Assembly (NCBI GenBank): GCA_900539525.1
Contig: UQCM01000012.1
Location: forward strand, 1-64,000
Direction: 5' to 3'
From: an uncultured Blautia sp.
GTDB taxonomy: Bacteria > Bacillota > Clostridia > Lachnospirales > Lachnospiraceae
Length of the DNA: 64,000 nucleotides
The position numbers and the translations under genes are program-made. Under the pieces are notes generated by a model. The model was not told the DNA's origin, searched no databases, and saw nothing but the letters and a program-made list of their open reading frames with translations. This document shows positions 35,953 through 45,137 of this stretch, one piece after another (the first letter of the stretch is position 1; each line of letters begins with the position of its first letter).

Positions 35953-37728
35953 ATGAACATTTTTGATTTTCTAACACTGATTGGCGGCTTATGCCTGTTT
36001 CTTTTCGGAATGAATGTGATGGGGGATTCTCTGGAGAGGAGAGCCGGAAACAGCCTGAAAACACTTCTTGGAAGGCTGACACAGAACAAAGCGGCAGGCT
36101 TTCTGACAGGTCTGGGAGTGACTTCGATCATCCAGAGTTCTTCTGCTACAACCGTTATGGTGGTCGGCTTTGTGAATTCAGGACTTATGACGCTGGGACA
36201 GGCGATCCATGTGATCATGGGAGCCAATGTGGGAACGACGGTAACGGCCTGGATCCTCAGCCTCGGGGGAATCTCCAGTGACAATCTGTTTATACAGCTT
36301 TTAAAGCCTACATCCTTTACACCGGTTCTTGCTCTGGTGGGGACTGCCATGCTGATGTTTGGAAAGACCAGTAAGAAGAAGGATACGGGAACGATTTTCC
36401 TGGGATTTGCAACGCTGATGTTCGGAATGGATACCATGACGGCAGCAGTATCCGGGCTGGCAGATGTGCCGGCATTTCAGAATATGTTCCTGATGTTCCG
36501 TAATCCTGTTCTGGGTGTACTCGTCGGAGCGGTGCTCACTGCGATCATCCAGTCAAGCTCTGCATCGGTAGGTATCCTGCAGGCTCTGGCAGTGACGGGG
36601 AAGGTTTCTTATGGAGCAGCGGTTCCCATCATTATGGGACAGAATATCGGAACCTGTATTACTGCCATCCTTTCCTCTTTTGGAACAAACAAGAATGCAA
36701 AGCGTGCCGCTGTTGTACATTTATCCTTCAATATCATAGGAACGATCATCTGGCTTACCGTGTTCAGTGTGCTCTCGGTCCTGTTCCGTCCGGCGCTGCT
36801 GGATGCACCGGCATCGCTTACCGGCATTGCCGTCGCCCATTCGGCATTTAATATTCTGTGTACGATCCTGCTGCTTCCGCTGTCCTCCATGCTTGAGAAG
36901 CTGGCGATCTTTATCGTCGCTGATACGGAGAGAAAAGAAGTGGTATCAGAGCTGGACGAAAGGCTTCTGGAGAATCCGCCGATCGCTCTGGACAGATGCA
37001 GCGCACTGGTAAATGAAATGGCTGAATTTACGACAGCTGCATTAAAGAAGAGTCTTAGAATGTTAGAGAAGCGGGAAATGTCACTTGCAGAGGAGATCCG
37101 TAAAGCAGAGGAGAAGGCGGATCACTATGAAGACATTCTGGGAACCTATCTGGTAAAACTGAGTGGTCATCAGATCAGTGACAGTGACAGCAGCACAGTT
37201 TCCAAGCTTCTGAAGGTGATTGGCGATTTTGAGAGGATTTCAGATCACAGTGTAAATGTGATGGAGTCGGCAGAAGAGCTTCACAGCAAAGCCATCCGGT
37301 TCAGCGGACAGGCCAAAAAGGAAATGGATATCCTGTGTGGTGCTGTGTCCGAGATCCTTGATCTGGCCTGCACTGCGTTTGAGAAGAAGGATCTGGAGAC
37401 AGCGCGCAGAGTAGAGCCCCTGGAGGAAGTGATCGACGGGTTAAAGGAGAAAATGAGAAACAGCCATATCGCCCGTCTGAGGAGTGGAGAATGTTCTATA
37501 GAGGCAGGTTTTGTATGGGCGGATCTGCTGACAGACCTGGAAAGAACGGCTGATCACTGCTCCAATATTGCCGTATGTGTCATCGATGCGGAGGAACATA
37601 ATATGAATGTCCATGAATCCCTGCGCAGTATGAAACAGGATCCTACATATTTTAAAGAGCAGTATGATGCATATGCGAAAAAATACAACATATCTACCGG
37701 GATAGACAACAAGAGGTTAGAGAAATAA
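35953..37728 (+). CDS. Na/Pi cotransporter with C-terminal PhoU-like domain
   Basis: A 591-residue NptA/PNaS family sodium-phosphate cotransporter. The two inverted repeats carry the signature QSSSAT (in TSIIQSSSATTVMVVGFVN) and QSSSAS (in TAIIQSSSASVGILQAL). From about residue 350 a soluble helical PhoU-like domain follows (ALVNEMAEFTTAALKKSLRM, TDLERTADHCSNIAV), which usually tunes transport. ATG at 35953 with GAGGTGATGAG before it. Grouping with ktrBA suggests co-expression of cation- and sodium-coupled transport. Confidence 0.93.
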   Translation: MNIFDFLTLIGGLCLFLFGMNVMGDSLERRAGNSLKTLLGRLTQNKAAGFLTGLGVTSIIQSSSATTVMVVGFVNSGLMTLGQAIHVIMGANVGTTVTAWILSLGGISSDNLFIQLLKPTSFTPVLALVGTAMLMFGKTSKKKDTGTIFLGFATLMFGMDTMTAAVSGLADVPAFQNMFLMFRNPVLGVLVGAVLTAIIQSSSASVGILQALAVTGKVSYGAAVPIIMGQNIGTCITAILSSFGTNKNAKRAAVVHLSFNIIGTIIWLTVFSVLSVLFRPALLDAPASLTGIAVAHSAFNILCTILLLPLSSMLEKLAIFIVADTERKEVVSELDERLLENPPIALDRCSALVNEMAEFTTAALKKSLRMLEKREMSLAEEIRKAEEKADHYEDILGTYLVKLSGHQISDSDSSTVSKLLKVIGDFERISDHSVNVMESAEELHSKAIRFSGQAKKEMDILCGAVSEILDLACTAFEKKDLETARRVEPLEEVIDGLKEKMRNSHIARLRSGECSIEAGFVWADLLTDLERTADHCSNIAVCVIDAEEHNMNVHESLRSMKQDPTYFKEQYDAYAKKYNISTGIDNKRLEK

Positions 37729-37739
37729 ATAGAAAAGCT

Positions 37740-37774
37740 CCTGCTGGCAGTTATGATTGCCTGCAGGGTTTTTT
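37740..37774 (+). terminator. Intrinsic terminator of the ktrBA-Na/Pi operon
   Basis: CCTGCTGGCA / TGCCTGCAGG with one mismatch, followed by GTTTTTTT. Confidence 0.8.
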
Positions 37775-37821
37775 TAGGTTTACAAACCTTTCTGCTGCAT
37801 TTATAATAAAGAAATCTGGAT

Positions 37822-37905
37822 TATTTGCCGTGAGCTCGCTCGCCGAGGGCAAATGTTATAAATCAATAGGGTGAGAGCCCGACATGGGAAAAAGGAAAGT
37901 CCGGA
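37822..37905 (-). repeat. MITE-like element, internal part
   Basis: TTTGCCGTGAGCTCGCTCGC to GGAAAGTCCGG, including GGGTGAGAGCCC; both terminal inverted repeats are missing. Just after it, 37925-37955 carries the CTTTTGACTCCAACATCAT motif also found at 38484 and, reversed, at 45229. Confidence 0.6.
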
Positions 37906-37990
37906 AAAACACGGGATATCATGGAGGCAAAAAGCCTTTTGACTCCAACATCATGTGATTTCGGAATAATAGAAAGGAAAGTAGGGAAAT

Positions 37991-38410
37991 ATGAAGAAGA
38001 AAGCAGGAAAAATCGCGGCACTGCTCATGTTTGGAGCAATCTGTCTGGCAGGGTGTGCAAATAAAGAGCCTCTGCCGGAATCCTTTGACGAAGCCGTTGT
38101 GAAAGAAGAAGCAGAAAAGACTCTGGCATTTTTTAATGAAAGGGATTATCAGAGTATTATTGATATGGGTGATGAGAATATGAAGAACAGCACCACGGCG
38201 GAACAGTTCCGGGAGAGCTGCGATCCTCTTCTGGATGAAAAAGGGGAATTTAAAGAAGTCACCAAAATGCAGATCGTCGGAAATGAGGATAAAAAGAGCG
38301 GAATCAAATACGGTGGAGCCGTGATGACCGGTGAATATGAACAGGGGAAAATTGAATTCAGTGTTGCTTTCAATGAAGATATGGAGCTGGTACAGTTTCT
38401 TGTAAAATAG
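37991..38410 (+). CDS. DUF3887 lipoprotein
   Basis: A 139-residue lipoprotein. The signal MKKKAGKIAALLMFGAICLAGC ends in the lipobox LAGC, so Cys22 is lipidated and the protein sits on the outer face of the membrane. The mature part (ALAFFNERDY-like TLAFFNERDYQSIIDM and the strand VAFNEDMELVQFLVK) is a small NTF2-like DUF3887 domain of unknown function. ATG at 37991 follows GAAAGGAAAGTAGGG. Single gene between MITE-like repeats. Confidence 0.85.
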   Translation: MKKKAGKIAALLMFGAICLAGCANKEPLPESFDEAVVKEEAEKTLAFFNERDYQSIIDMGDENMKNSTTAEQFRESCDPLLDEKGEFKEVTKMQIVGNEDKKSGIKYGGAVMTGEYEQGKIEFSVAFNEDMELVQFLVK

Positions 38411-38423
38411 AGGGTTTCTTCGA

Positions 38424-38565
38424 ATTCAGAGTCCATTCGCAAAATCGCCTCTCCTGGGCGTTCCTTTTGCTCATGCAGTCAAATGCTTTTGACCTCAACA
38501 TCATAAAATTTGCCTCCGGTGAGAGGGCTCCCCAAGGCAAATATTTATAAATCTGCATGACTCTG
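38424..38565 (+). repeat. MITE-like element, nearly complete with replaced middle
   Basis: Left end TTCAGAGTCCATTCGC and right end GCATGACTCTG are present but the outermost bases are lost. The middle carries TTTTGACCTCAACATCAT in place of the usual GGGCTCTCGCCC part, so it is a mosaic of two repeat types. Confidence 0.75.
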
Positions 38566-38592
38566 TTTTATAACTCATGGAGGAAATAGAAA

Positions 38593-39123
38593 ATGTCAGT
38601 TGAATTTCAGATGTTAGATATTATTCAGGAATTACGAACTCCCTTCCTGGATGTTGCCATGATGACAATATCCGGGCTTGGAAATGCGGGATTTCTATGG
38701 ATTCTCATGTCGTTGTTTCTTATCATTCGAAAAAAGACTCGCAGAGCAGGTGTGATTCTCCTGCTGGCTCTCTGCATGGACGCCCTTCTGTGCAATGTTC
38801 TGTTAAAACCGCTGGTGGCCAGGGTGCGTCCCTGTGACGTTAATACAGCAGTGGAGCTGCTGATTCCGCATCCGACAGACAAGTCCTTTCCTTCGGGACA
38901 TACGGCTGCTTCCTTTGCGGCTGTAGCTGCTTTATATTTCTCAGGAGAAAAGAGACTCTGGAAAGTATCTCTGGCTCTTGCTGTGTGGATGGCTTTCTCG
39001 CGGATGTATCTCTATGTACATTATCCCACGGATGTGCTGGGGGGAGCAGCAGTGGGAGGTCTGTCGGGATACGGCGCATTTCTGGGGATAAGATATCTGG
39101 AACGGCTTCGAAAAAGTGAATAA
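38593..39123 (+). CDS. PAP2-family membrane phosphatase
   Basis: A 176-residue integral membrane acid phosphatase of the PAP2 superfamily, probably acting on undecaprenyl pyrophosphate or phosphatidic acid. The three catalytic motifs are KPLVARVRPC, PSGHTAASFAA and SRMYLYVHYPTDVLGG, with the histidines of motifs 2 and 3 in place. Five or six helices. ATG at 38593 follows CATGGAGGAAATAG. The next small membrane gene begins 43 bases later and may be co-transcribed. Confidence 0.92.
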   Translation: MSVEFQMLDIIQELRTPFLDVAMMTISGLGNAGFLWILMSLFLIIRKKTRRAGVILLLALCMDALLCNVLLKPLVARVRPCDVNTAVELLIPHPTDKSFPSGHTAASFAAVAALYFSGEKRLWKVSLALAVWMAFSRMYLYVHYPTDVLGGAAVGGLSGYGAFLGIRYLERLRKSE

Positions 39124-39166
39124 CACGGTGAAAGGCGGCATATACTTTCACAGGAAGAAAGTATGA

Positions 39167-39541
39167 ATGGAGAAAAATGCCATGAACACATTTAAACCGT
39201 CCGTTATTCTGAAATCGCTGCTGTTATCCTACATAGTCACAGCACTGCTGCTGCTTCTGCTTACTTTTTTACTCTTTCAGTTTGAGCTCGATGAGGGGAA
39301 GGTGTCGGTGGGAATTGTTATCACCTACCTTCTTTCCTGTTTTCTGGGCGGATTTCTGGCAGGTAAGAAATACGGGAACAGAAAGTTTCTGTGGGGGCTG
39401 GTGACAGGAGGCATTTATTTTGCAGTTCTGCTTGTACTGTCCCTGGCAGTGAAACACGGAGTTCAGGCGCAGCCGCTTCAGATATTCACAACACTGCTGG
39501 TCTGTGCGGGGAGCGGGATGCTGGGCGGTATGGTGTCATAA
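39167..39541 (+). CDS. TIGR04086 family small membrane protein
   Basis: A 124-residue protein with four hydrophobic helices (about 15-40, 48-68, 76-95, 103-123), a common Firmicute family of unknown function. The motif YLLSCFLGGFLAGKKYGNRK between helices 2 and 3 is characteristic. ATG at 39167 follows AGGAAGAAAGT; an internal ATG at 39182 is also possible and would remove MEKNA. Follows the PAP2 gene in the same direction. Confidence 0.82.
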   Translation: MEKNAMNTFKPSVILKSLLLSYIVTALLLLLLTFLLFQFELDEGKVSVGIVITYLLSCFLGGFLAGKKYGNRKFLWGLVTGGIYFAVLLVLSLAVKHGVQAQPLQIFTTLLVCAGSGMLGGMVS

Positions 39542-39562
39542 GAGTATTTTGAAAGTTACAGG

Positions 39563-39596
39563 TTACTATTCATACGTCAGCCAGTTCGAGTTGTTC
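39563..39596 (+). repeat. Short dispersed repeat, copy 3
   Basis: TTACTATTCATACGTCAGCC then AGTTCGAGTTGTT, matching 5337-5370 and, reversed, 7547-7579. The 39600-39880 stretch after it has a hairpin CACTTTAAA / TTTAAAGTG (39650-39670) and the motif AAAAGGTCATG (39687-39697) shared with 45242, but no gene. Confidence 0.55.
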
Positions 39597-39880
39597 ATTC
39601 CGGTTCTGGATTTTTTTAGATGTATATGATATGATACGGGTAGCAGTCACTTTAAATACGTTTTTAAAGTGGCTCATACCGGGATCAAAAGGTCATGTGT
39701 TTCATGTTGGCATGAAAGAATACTTCTGAACCTGTAAAACATTAGTTTTGAAAAGCTATGGTACAAGTCGTGTCATTTCAGACAGGAAATTCCAATGAAT
39801 AGTAATACCCCGATAAAATCCATTGCTTCAGATGGGTTGTATTTTGACGGGATCATTGATTAAAAATGGAAGAAGATGCT

Positions 39881-39941
39881 GCTGCATGAGCAAAAAGAAA
39901 GCCTCGCAGAGGCGATTTTGCAAGTGGAGTCTGAATAGTTA
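39881..39941 (-). repeat. MITE-like element, one end
   Basis: From GCTGCATGAGCAAAAAG, with the GCCTCGCAGAGGC hairpin, to the terminal GAGTCTGAATAGTTAG. It ends about 30 bases before the rho start codon, so it lies in the rho leader or promoter region. Confidence 0.7.
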
Positions 39942-39970
39942 GTAAAATATGAGATAGTGAGTGGATTTAC

Positions 39971-41452
39971 ATGGAAAAAGAAAGGACTGTACAGAGTATG
40001 ACGAGAGAAAAATATGAGGCATTGTCTGTAACTGTGCTCAAAGAATTAGCGAAATCACGGGGATTGAAGAATGTTTCAGCTCTGAAAAAGAATGAGGTGA
40101 TCGAACGGATGCTGGAGGAGGATGCAAGGGAGGCCAGAGAGTCTGCCCGTGAGCAGGAAGAAAAGATATCCGGCGAAGAGAGTGTGCAGCCGAAACAGGA
40201 AAATATGAATAACGCTGAGAATACAGACCAGTCGGCAGGCAGGGAACGGCAGATTCCTCAGAATAATGAGCGAAGATATAACAGAAATTCAGAGGATGCT
40301 CCATCCGCAGATCTGGCAGATCTTGACAGTGGTATCCGGGCAGAAGGAATTCTGGAGGTAATGCCTGACGGCTATGGTTTTATCCGCTGTGCAAATTATC
40401 TTCCGGGTGAAAATGATGTTTATGTTTCGCCCTCACAGATTCGCAGGTTTCGTCTGAAGACAGGCGATATTATCACAGGAAATACCAGGATCAAAACGCA
40501 GCAGGAGAAATTCAGTGCGCTGCTTTATCTGAAAACCATTAATGGAAGGACGCCGGCCGAGGCATCCAGGCGTTATAATTTTGAGGATATGACCCCGATT
40601 TTCCCGAATGAACGGATGCGGATGGAAAGAGAGGAAAAGGGAGTGGCCATGCGGATCGTGGACATGGTTTCTCCGATCGGAAAGGGACAGCGTGGAATGA
40701 TCGTGTCTCCTCCGAAGGCAGGTAAGACAACTCTTCTTAAAGATATAGCAAAATCAATTCTGAGAAATGATAAAAATATGCATCTGATCATTCTTCTGAT
40801 CGATGAGCGTCCGGAGGAGGTAACCGATATCAAGGAGGCGATCGTTGGAGAGAATGTTGAAGTGATCTATTCTACCTTTGATGAGCTTCCGGAGCATCAC
40901 AAGCGGGTTTCGGAGATGGTGATCGAGCGGGCGAAGCGTCTGGTAGAGCACAGGGAAGATGTGACGATCCTGCTCGACAGTATCACGCGTCTGGCAAGAG
41001 CCTACAACCTGACGGTTCCGCCCAGTGGAAGAACGCTTTCGGGAGGTCTTGATCCGGCTGCTCTGCATATGCCGAAGCGCTTCTTTGGCGCCGCCAGAAA
41101 TATGCGTGAGGGCGGCAGCCTGACCATCCTGGCCACGGCCCTGGTGGACACGGGAAGCAAGATGGACGATGTGGTATATGAGGAGTTTAAAGGAACCGGA
41201 AATATGGAGCTGGTACTGGATCGCAAGCTTTCTGAGAAGCGGGTATTCCCTGCGATCGATATTCAGAAATCGGGCACACGAAGAGAGGATCTGCTGCTTG
41301 ACCGGGAAGAGCAGGAGGCTGCCTATATCATGCGAAAGGCATTAAACGGAATGAAATCCGATGAGGCGGTGGAGAATATCCTGAACATGTTCGTCCACAC
41401 CAGAAACAACCGTGAATTTGTTCAGACAGTGATAAAGAAAAAGTACATTTGA
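39971..41452 (+). CDS. rho: Transcription termination factor Rho
   Basis: A 493-residue hexameric RNA helicase. An N-terminal Rho_N helical domain (EKYEALSVTVLKELAKSRGL) is followed by an acidic, glutamine- and asparagine-rich insert (about 55-118), the cold-shock-like RNA-binding domain (EGILEVMPDGYGFIRC, NDVYVSPSQIRRFRL) and the ATPase core with Walker A PPKAGKTTLLK, Walker B ILLDSITRLARAYN and the R-loop SGGLDPAALHMPKRFFGAAR. The disordered insert is common in Clostridia. ATG at 39971; a second ATG at 40010 is less likely. Stand-alone gene with MITE-like repeats before and after. Confidence 0.97.
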   Translation: MEKERTVQSMTREKYEALSVTVLKELAKSRGLKNVSALKKNEVIERMLEEDAREARESAREQEEKISGEESVQPKQENMNNAENTDQSAGRERQIPQNNERRYNRNSEDAPSADLADLDSGIRAEGILEVMPDGYGFIRCANYLPGENDVYVSPSQIRRFRLKTGDIITGNTRIKTQQEKFSALLYLKTINGRTPAEASRRYNFEDMTPIFPNERMRMEREEKGVAMRIVDMVSPIGKGQRGMIVSPPKAGKTTLLKDIAKSILRNDKNMHLIILLIDERPEEVTDIKEAIVGENVEVIYSTFDELPEHHKRVSEMVIERAKRLVEHREDVTILLDSITRLARAYNLTVPPSGRTLSGGLDPAALHMPKRFFGAARNMREGGSLTILATALVDTGSKMDDVVYEEFKGTGNMELVLDRKLSEKRVFPAIDIQKSGTRREDLLLDREEQEAAYIMRKALNGMKSDEAVENILNMFVHTRNNREFVQTVIKKKYI

Positions 41453-41455
41453 TCT

Positions 41456-41571
41456 GCAAAAGGAAAGCCTCGCAGAGGCGATTTTGCGAATGGACTCTGA
41501 ACAGTAATAAAACAGAGTTATGCAGATTTATAAATATTTGCCTTGGGGAGCCCTCACACCAAAGGCAAATT
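41456..41571 (-). repeat. Two MITE-like element halves joined in reversed order
   Basis: The first half (GCAAAAGGAAAGCCTCGCAG to GACTCTGAACAGTAAT) ends in a terminal repeat, and is followed directly by the inner half (ATGCAGATTTATAAATATTT to CCAAAGGCAAAT). In a complete copy these halves are in the opposite order, so this is a junction of two neighbouring elements or a circular-permutation-like product. Confidence 0.7.
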
Positions 41572-41593
41572 CAGGACTGGGAGGCGCTTTATT

Positions 41594-43552
41594 ATGATGA
41601 AAGCCCAGCTTGCAGCCTATGAGCTGTTGTTGGATATGCTGAAAGGGAAAACAGGACATTTAAGCCGTACGACTTTTGTGCCGCAGAAGCCGGCATTTCA
41701 CAGGGAAGAGCCAAAAGAACAGACATTTCCCCGGTGTACTCCGGAGGAACAGGGAATTTCCTCCCGCTATCTTGCGGCTTTTCTTCAGGAAGTGGCAGAG
41801 AAAAAGGAGACGGATATCCACCAGATCATGATTCTCAGAAACGGCTATGTGATCGGGGAATACAGCTTTGCGCCTTACCAGACAGGAGTATGGCACATCG
41901 AGCATTCTCTTTGTAAAAGCATCACAGGAATGGCCATCGGTCTGCTGATTGCAGAAGGAAAGCTGAATCTGGATGATAAGATCGGGAAAATCTTCTCAAA
42001 GAGAAGTCTTTTAGGAAATCTGAGGGAAAAGAATATCACAGTAGAGCATCTGCTCACCATGACCAGCGGTGTGTCTTTTAATGAAATCGGAATCGTGTCG
42101 GGTGATGACTGGGTGAAATCCTTTCTGGATGCTCCGGTCAGCTTTGCCCCCGGAACGAAATTTGAATACAACAGTATGAACAGCTATATGCTTTCTGCAA
42201 TCGTTACAGAGATCACGGGAGAGACGATGGCTGACTATCTGACGCCAAGGCTGTTTGAACCTCTGGGAATCCGCAATTTCTTCTGGGAGACCTGCCCGAA
42301 AGGAATCACGAAGGGCGGCTGGGGGCTTTTTATGTGCCAGGAGGATGCGGCTAAGCTGGGGCAGCTCTATCTGGATAAAGGAAATTGGAAAGGGCAGCAG
42401 ATCATTCCTCAGGAATGGGTGGAAAGATCGGTGTCGAAGCTGGCAGATACGCCCCCTGAAATGGGAGAAAACGGGTACGGATATCAGATCTGGCGGGGCA
42501 GAAGAGAGGGCAGCTTTAATTTTAACGGGATGCTGGGGCAAAACGTGGTGGTCTATCCCGATCTGCGAATGGTAATCGTACTCAATGCGGGCAGCAATGA
42601 ATTGTTTCAGAACTGTATTCTGCTGAATATCGTACGAAACTATTTTGACCGGAGGCAGACCGGACGATCAGAGGACGGTGAGCCGCTCTTTCAGGTATTC
42701 ACGCCTGCTGATAAGCTTCCGCCGGATCCTGTGGCCCGGCGTTACCTGTACGAGACAGCGGTGCGGTTGTCTCAGGGAGGAACGGAGAAACCGCCGATCA
42801 CATGGGGCGGATGGAAGAAGAACAGGAAGAGTGGACGGAAACAGCAGACAACTAAGATGACAGAACGTATGATGCAGTCCGTAAATGGAAAGGACTATGA
42901 ACTTGAGGTACAGCAGGCGGGGGTGCTGCCGCTGATCATACAGGTGTTCCACAATAATTTCACAGACGGAATCCGTCAGGTGGGGTTTCGGATCGAGGAA
43001 CAGAAAAACTGGCTGCTTCTGTGGGAAGGAGATGAGCTGCAAAAGCTTGAGATCGGTTTCCGGACAGCTGCCGTCTCTGAGGTTACGGTACACGGAGAGA
43101 CCTATCTTGCAGCGGTAAAAGGGGAATTTGCCAGAGATGAGGAGGATGTGCCGGTTCTGAAGCTGGATATTGCTTTTCTTGAAGAAGCGGCGAGAAGAAA
43201 GATAAAAATATTCTTCCGGGGAGAGAACGACGTAAAGATATGCTTTGATGAGACACCCGGAAAAAATCTGATCATGGAAGGACTGGAAGGGCTTCTGCAG
43301 GCGGCATCGGAGAAATCCTTCCTGCGAAATCTGATGGAGTTTGGAAACCTTTCGCTGCCGGAGCTTCTGGTGGATCACACGATACGGCCTGTGATTATGG
43401 GCAAACGGAAGATGGAAGAGGGTCAGAGGCTACAGAGGCCAGACCTGCTCTTTTTTCAGACGTTTGGAGGCGAAATAGGCGCACAGTCCTGTGAAGGATC
43501 CTGTGATGATGGCGCTGACCGTCAGTGCAGGCAGATAGGCGAGGATGCTTAA
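41594..43552 (+). CDS. Beta-lactamase-family serine hydrolase
   Basis: A 652-residue class-C beta-lactamase/esterase-like hydrolase. The catalytic SxxK is in HSLCKSITGMAIG, followed by LLTMTSGVSF, a tyrosine motif FEYNSMNSYML and a late GMLGQNVVVYP segment. The C-terminal 250 residues form a separate beta-rich domain. No signal peptide, so it may be cytosolic. The first of two ATGs at 41594 follows GGGAGGCGC; the frame upstream lies in a repeat. The last 41 codons (43430-43552) are antisense to the Gx transporter gene and do not look like normal coding sequence, so the native stop was probably lost. Confidence 0.85.
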   Translation: MMKAQLAAYELLLDMLKGKTGHLSRTTFVPQKPAFHREEPKEQTFPRCTPEEQGISSRYLAAFLQEVAEKKETDIHQIMILRNGYVIGEYSFAPYQTGVWHIEHSLCKSITGMAIGLLIAEGKLNLDDKIGKIFSKRSLLGNLREKNITVEHLLTMTSGVSFNEIGIVSGDDWVKSFLDAPVSFAPGTKFEYNSMNSYMLSAIVTEITGETMADYLTPRLFEPLGIRNFFWETCPKGITKGGWGLFMCQEDAAKLGQLYLDKGNWKGQQIIPQEWVERSVSKLADTPPEMGENGYGYQIWRGRREGSFNFNGMLGQNVVVYPDLRMVIVLNAGSNELFQNCILLNIVRNYFDRRQTGRSEDGEPLFQVFTPADKLPPDPVARRYLYETAVRLSQGGTEKPPITWGGWKKNRKSGRKQQTTKMTERMMQSVNGKDYELEVQQAGVLPLIIQVFHNNFTDGIRQVGFRIEEQKNWLLLWEGDELQKLEIGFRTAAVSEVTVHGETYLAAVKGEFARDEEDVPVLKLDIAFLEEAARRKIKIFFRGENDVKICFDETPGKNLIMEGLEGLLQAASEKSFLRNLMEFGNLSLPELLVDHTIRPVIMGKRKMEEGQRLQRPDLLFFQTFGGEIGAQSCEGSCDDGADRQCRQIGEDA

Positions 43553-43936
43553 AGACTGCAGAACGGCCATGGCAATTACGATCTGCCCCAGATTGTGGAA
43601 AAGAGCACCAATGATGCTGATAAATACGATGTATTTTCGGCCGAGAAGTCGAAAAAGCAATGCCATGGCAAGAAAACAGAAAATGCCTCCGCACAGACTG
43701 TAGGCAAAGGACATCATATGCCCGGCGACCATACTGGCAATCGTAATGCGAAGCAACAGTACTGTGAGAGCATCCCGGGGTGTGGCATAGTTAAGAAGCC
43801 AGAGTGTGACGATATTTGCAAGCCCCAGCTTGATGCCCGGTACGGGAGCCAGCCCGGGGAGCAGAGATTCAACGATAAAGATCGTAAGGGCTATGGTCGT
43901 ATACATAGCCAGAATAGTCATTCGTTTAATGTTCAT
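43430..43936 (-). CDS. Gx transporter family membrane protein
   Basis: A 168-residue membrane protein with five to six helices of the Gx transporter/HepS-component-I-like family (glycine motif PVPGIKLGLANIVTLWLLNY and GGIFCFLAMALL). ECF-type substrate-binding behaviour has been proposed for related proteins; the substrate here is unknown. The ATG at 43936 follows GGAGGTATCC; the frame opens further upstream but without a site. It lies downstream of a NusG-domain-II gene in the same direction, a common pairing. Its end overlaps 123 bases of the converging serine hydrolase. Confidence 0.83.
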   Translation of the reverse strand: MNIKRMTILAMYTTIALTIFIVESLLPGLAPVPGIKLGLANIVTLWLLNYATPRDALTVLLLRITIASMVAGHMMSFAYSLCGGIFCFLAMALLFRLLGRKYIVFISIIGALFHNLGQIVIAMAVLQSLSILAYLPALTVSAIITGSFTGLCAYFASKRLKKEQVWPL

Positions 43937-44013
43937 GGATACCTCCGGTTTCTTTTCCTGTGTAGTTGATCTGATCATGGGCGTGCTCCTCATGAATGAG
44001 AGGATCTGCTGTT

Positions 44014-44406
44014 CTAACCGGCGATGGCATCCAGATCGCTGCTGCCGCCTGAGATTTTGATCAGAAGCCTGTGGGGAAGGCAGCTGATGGGGTGTGAGCT
44101 GTCGGAAATCATCCCCATCTTCTGGCAGATCTTGTCCGGGCAGTCGGCATCTGAGACACCGATCCTTCCGGGTTCTACGTAGATTGTATTGTATCCGCCG
44201 CCTGCTGATTCGATCGTGAAGCTGTAAGGCTCCGATATATGGGAAAGATCGATCTGCCGGATCAGTTCACCGTCCTGATAGATCAGGGCAACCGTACCGG
44301 GAACGGCATGAAAATGCTGCCAGAGCAGTGCACCGGCCGATAGACAGAGCAACAGGAGAATGCCTGTGGTGAGAAGGACGGTTTTTTTATTTTTCAATTC
44401 ATGCAT
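44014..44406 (-). CDS. NusG domain II-containing membrane-anchored protein
   Basis: A 130-residue protein with one N-terminal membrane anchor (TVLLTTGILLLLCLSAGALL) and an extracytoplasmic NusG domain II (GTVALIYQDGELIRQIDL, YNTIYVEPGRIGVSDADCPD). The cysteines in CPDKICQKMG and ISCLPHRL are typical of the free-standing form, which often neighbours Gx transporters and flavinylation genes. Function is unsettled, possibly electron transfer. The start ATG at 44406 follows AGGATTTC. Divergent from the CPBP gene. Confidence 0.85.
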   Translation of the reverse strand: MHELKNKKTVLLTTGILLLLCLSAGALLWQHFHAVPGTVALIYQDGELIRQIDLSHISEPYSFTIESAGGGYNTIYVEPGRIGVSDADCPDKICQKMGMISDSSHPISCLPHRLLIKISGGSSDLDAIAG

Positions 44407-44522
44407 TGTGAAATCCTTTCAGGGATAAAAAAGTTTTGAGAAATTACATGATTACTCTTTGAGTATAGAACAGGAAACTTAATGTGTCAAATATCAGACA
44501 TCTAAGAGAAAGAGGAATGTTT

Positions 44523-45137
44523 ATGATTTACGGAATATGGGATGTTCTGTCACCCGTTTTTTTCTATATGATTTTGTCCAATATCATGGTGTTTTTGTCT
44601 GGCAACAGGCTGGATGCGGCATCTCTTACAACAGTGACAGCGGTCGTGACACTTCCGGGACTTGTGTGGATGTACCGGAAGGACAGAAGGGAGGCACCGG
44701 AACAGAAGAATCAGATTCCATGGTGGGTATATCCTTTTGTGGCGGTAAGCGGTGTTGTACTGAACATTTTGCTTACGGTTGTGCTGAATCATTTTGCAGT
44801 GACGGAGCATTTTTCAAATGCCGCCCAGGAAGGACTGCTCGCCAGTGATATCGCCGCCCAGATTCTGGGACTGGGCATTCTTGTCCCCGTTATGGAGGAA
44901 TTTTTGTTCAGAGGGCTGTTTTACAGAAGGCTGAAAAAATACATTCCCGTATGGGCGGCAGTCCTTCTGGGGGCGGCAGTCTTTGCCCTGTATCACGGAA
45001 ACATGGTGCAGATTCTCTTTGCCTTCCCCATGGGTCTGGTCATGCTCCTGGCCTATGAGAAGTGGGATTCCCTGGCAGTGCCGGTCATTTTTCATATGGC
45101 AGTGAACCTGAGTACAGTGATCATATCCATAATATGA
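44523..45137 (+). CDS. CPBP family intramembrane metalloprotease
   Basis: A 204-residue membrane protein of the Abi/CPBP (CAAX protease and bacteriocin-processing) family. The catalytic motif EEFLFRG in VPVMEEFLFRGLFYRRLKKY, the second motif FALYHGN and the third ending IFHMAVNLS are all present with their glutamates and histidines. Seven or so helices. The ATG at 44523 follows AGAGGA by 6 bases; a GTG at 44484 and an ATG at 44517 are alternatives. It could act in peptide maturation or immunity, but no substrate is evident nearby. Confidence 0.88.
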   Translation: MIYGIWDVLSPVFFYMILSNIMVFLSGNRLDAASLTTVTAVVTLPGLVWMYRKDRREAPEQKNQIPWWVYPFVAVSGVVLNILLTVVLNHFAVTEHFSNAAQEGLLASDIAAQILGLGILVPVMEEFLFRGLFYRRLKKYIPVWAAVLLGAAVFALYHGNMVQILFAFPMGLVMLLAYEKWDSLAVPVIFHMAVNLSTVIISII

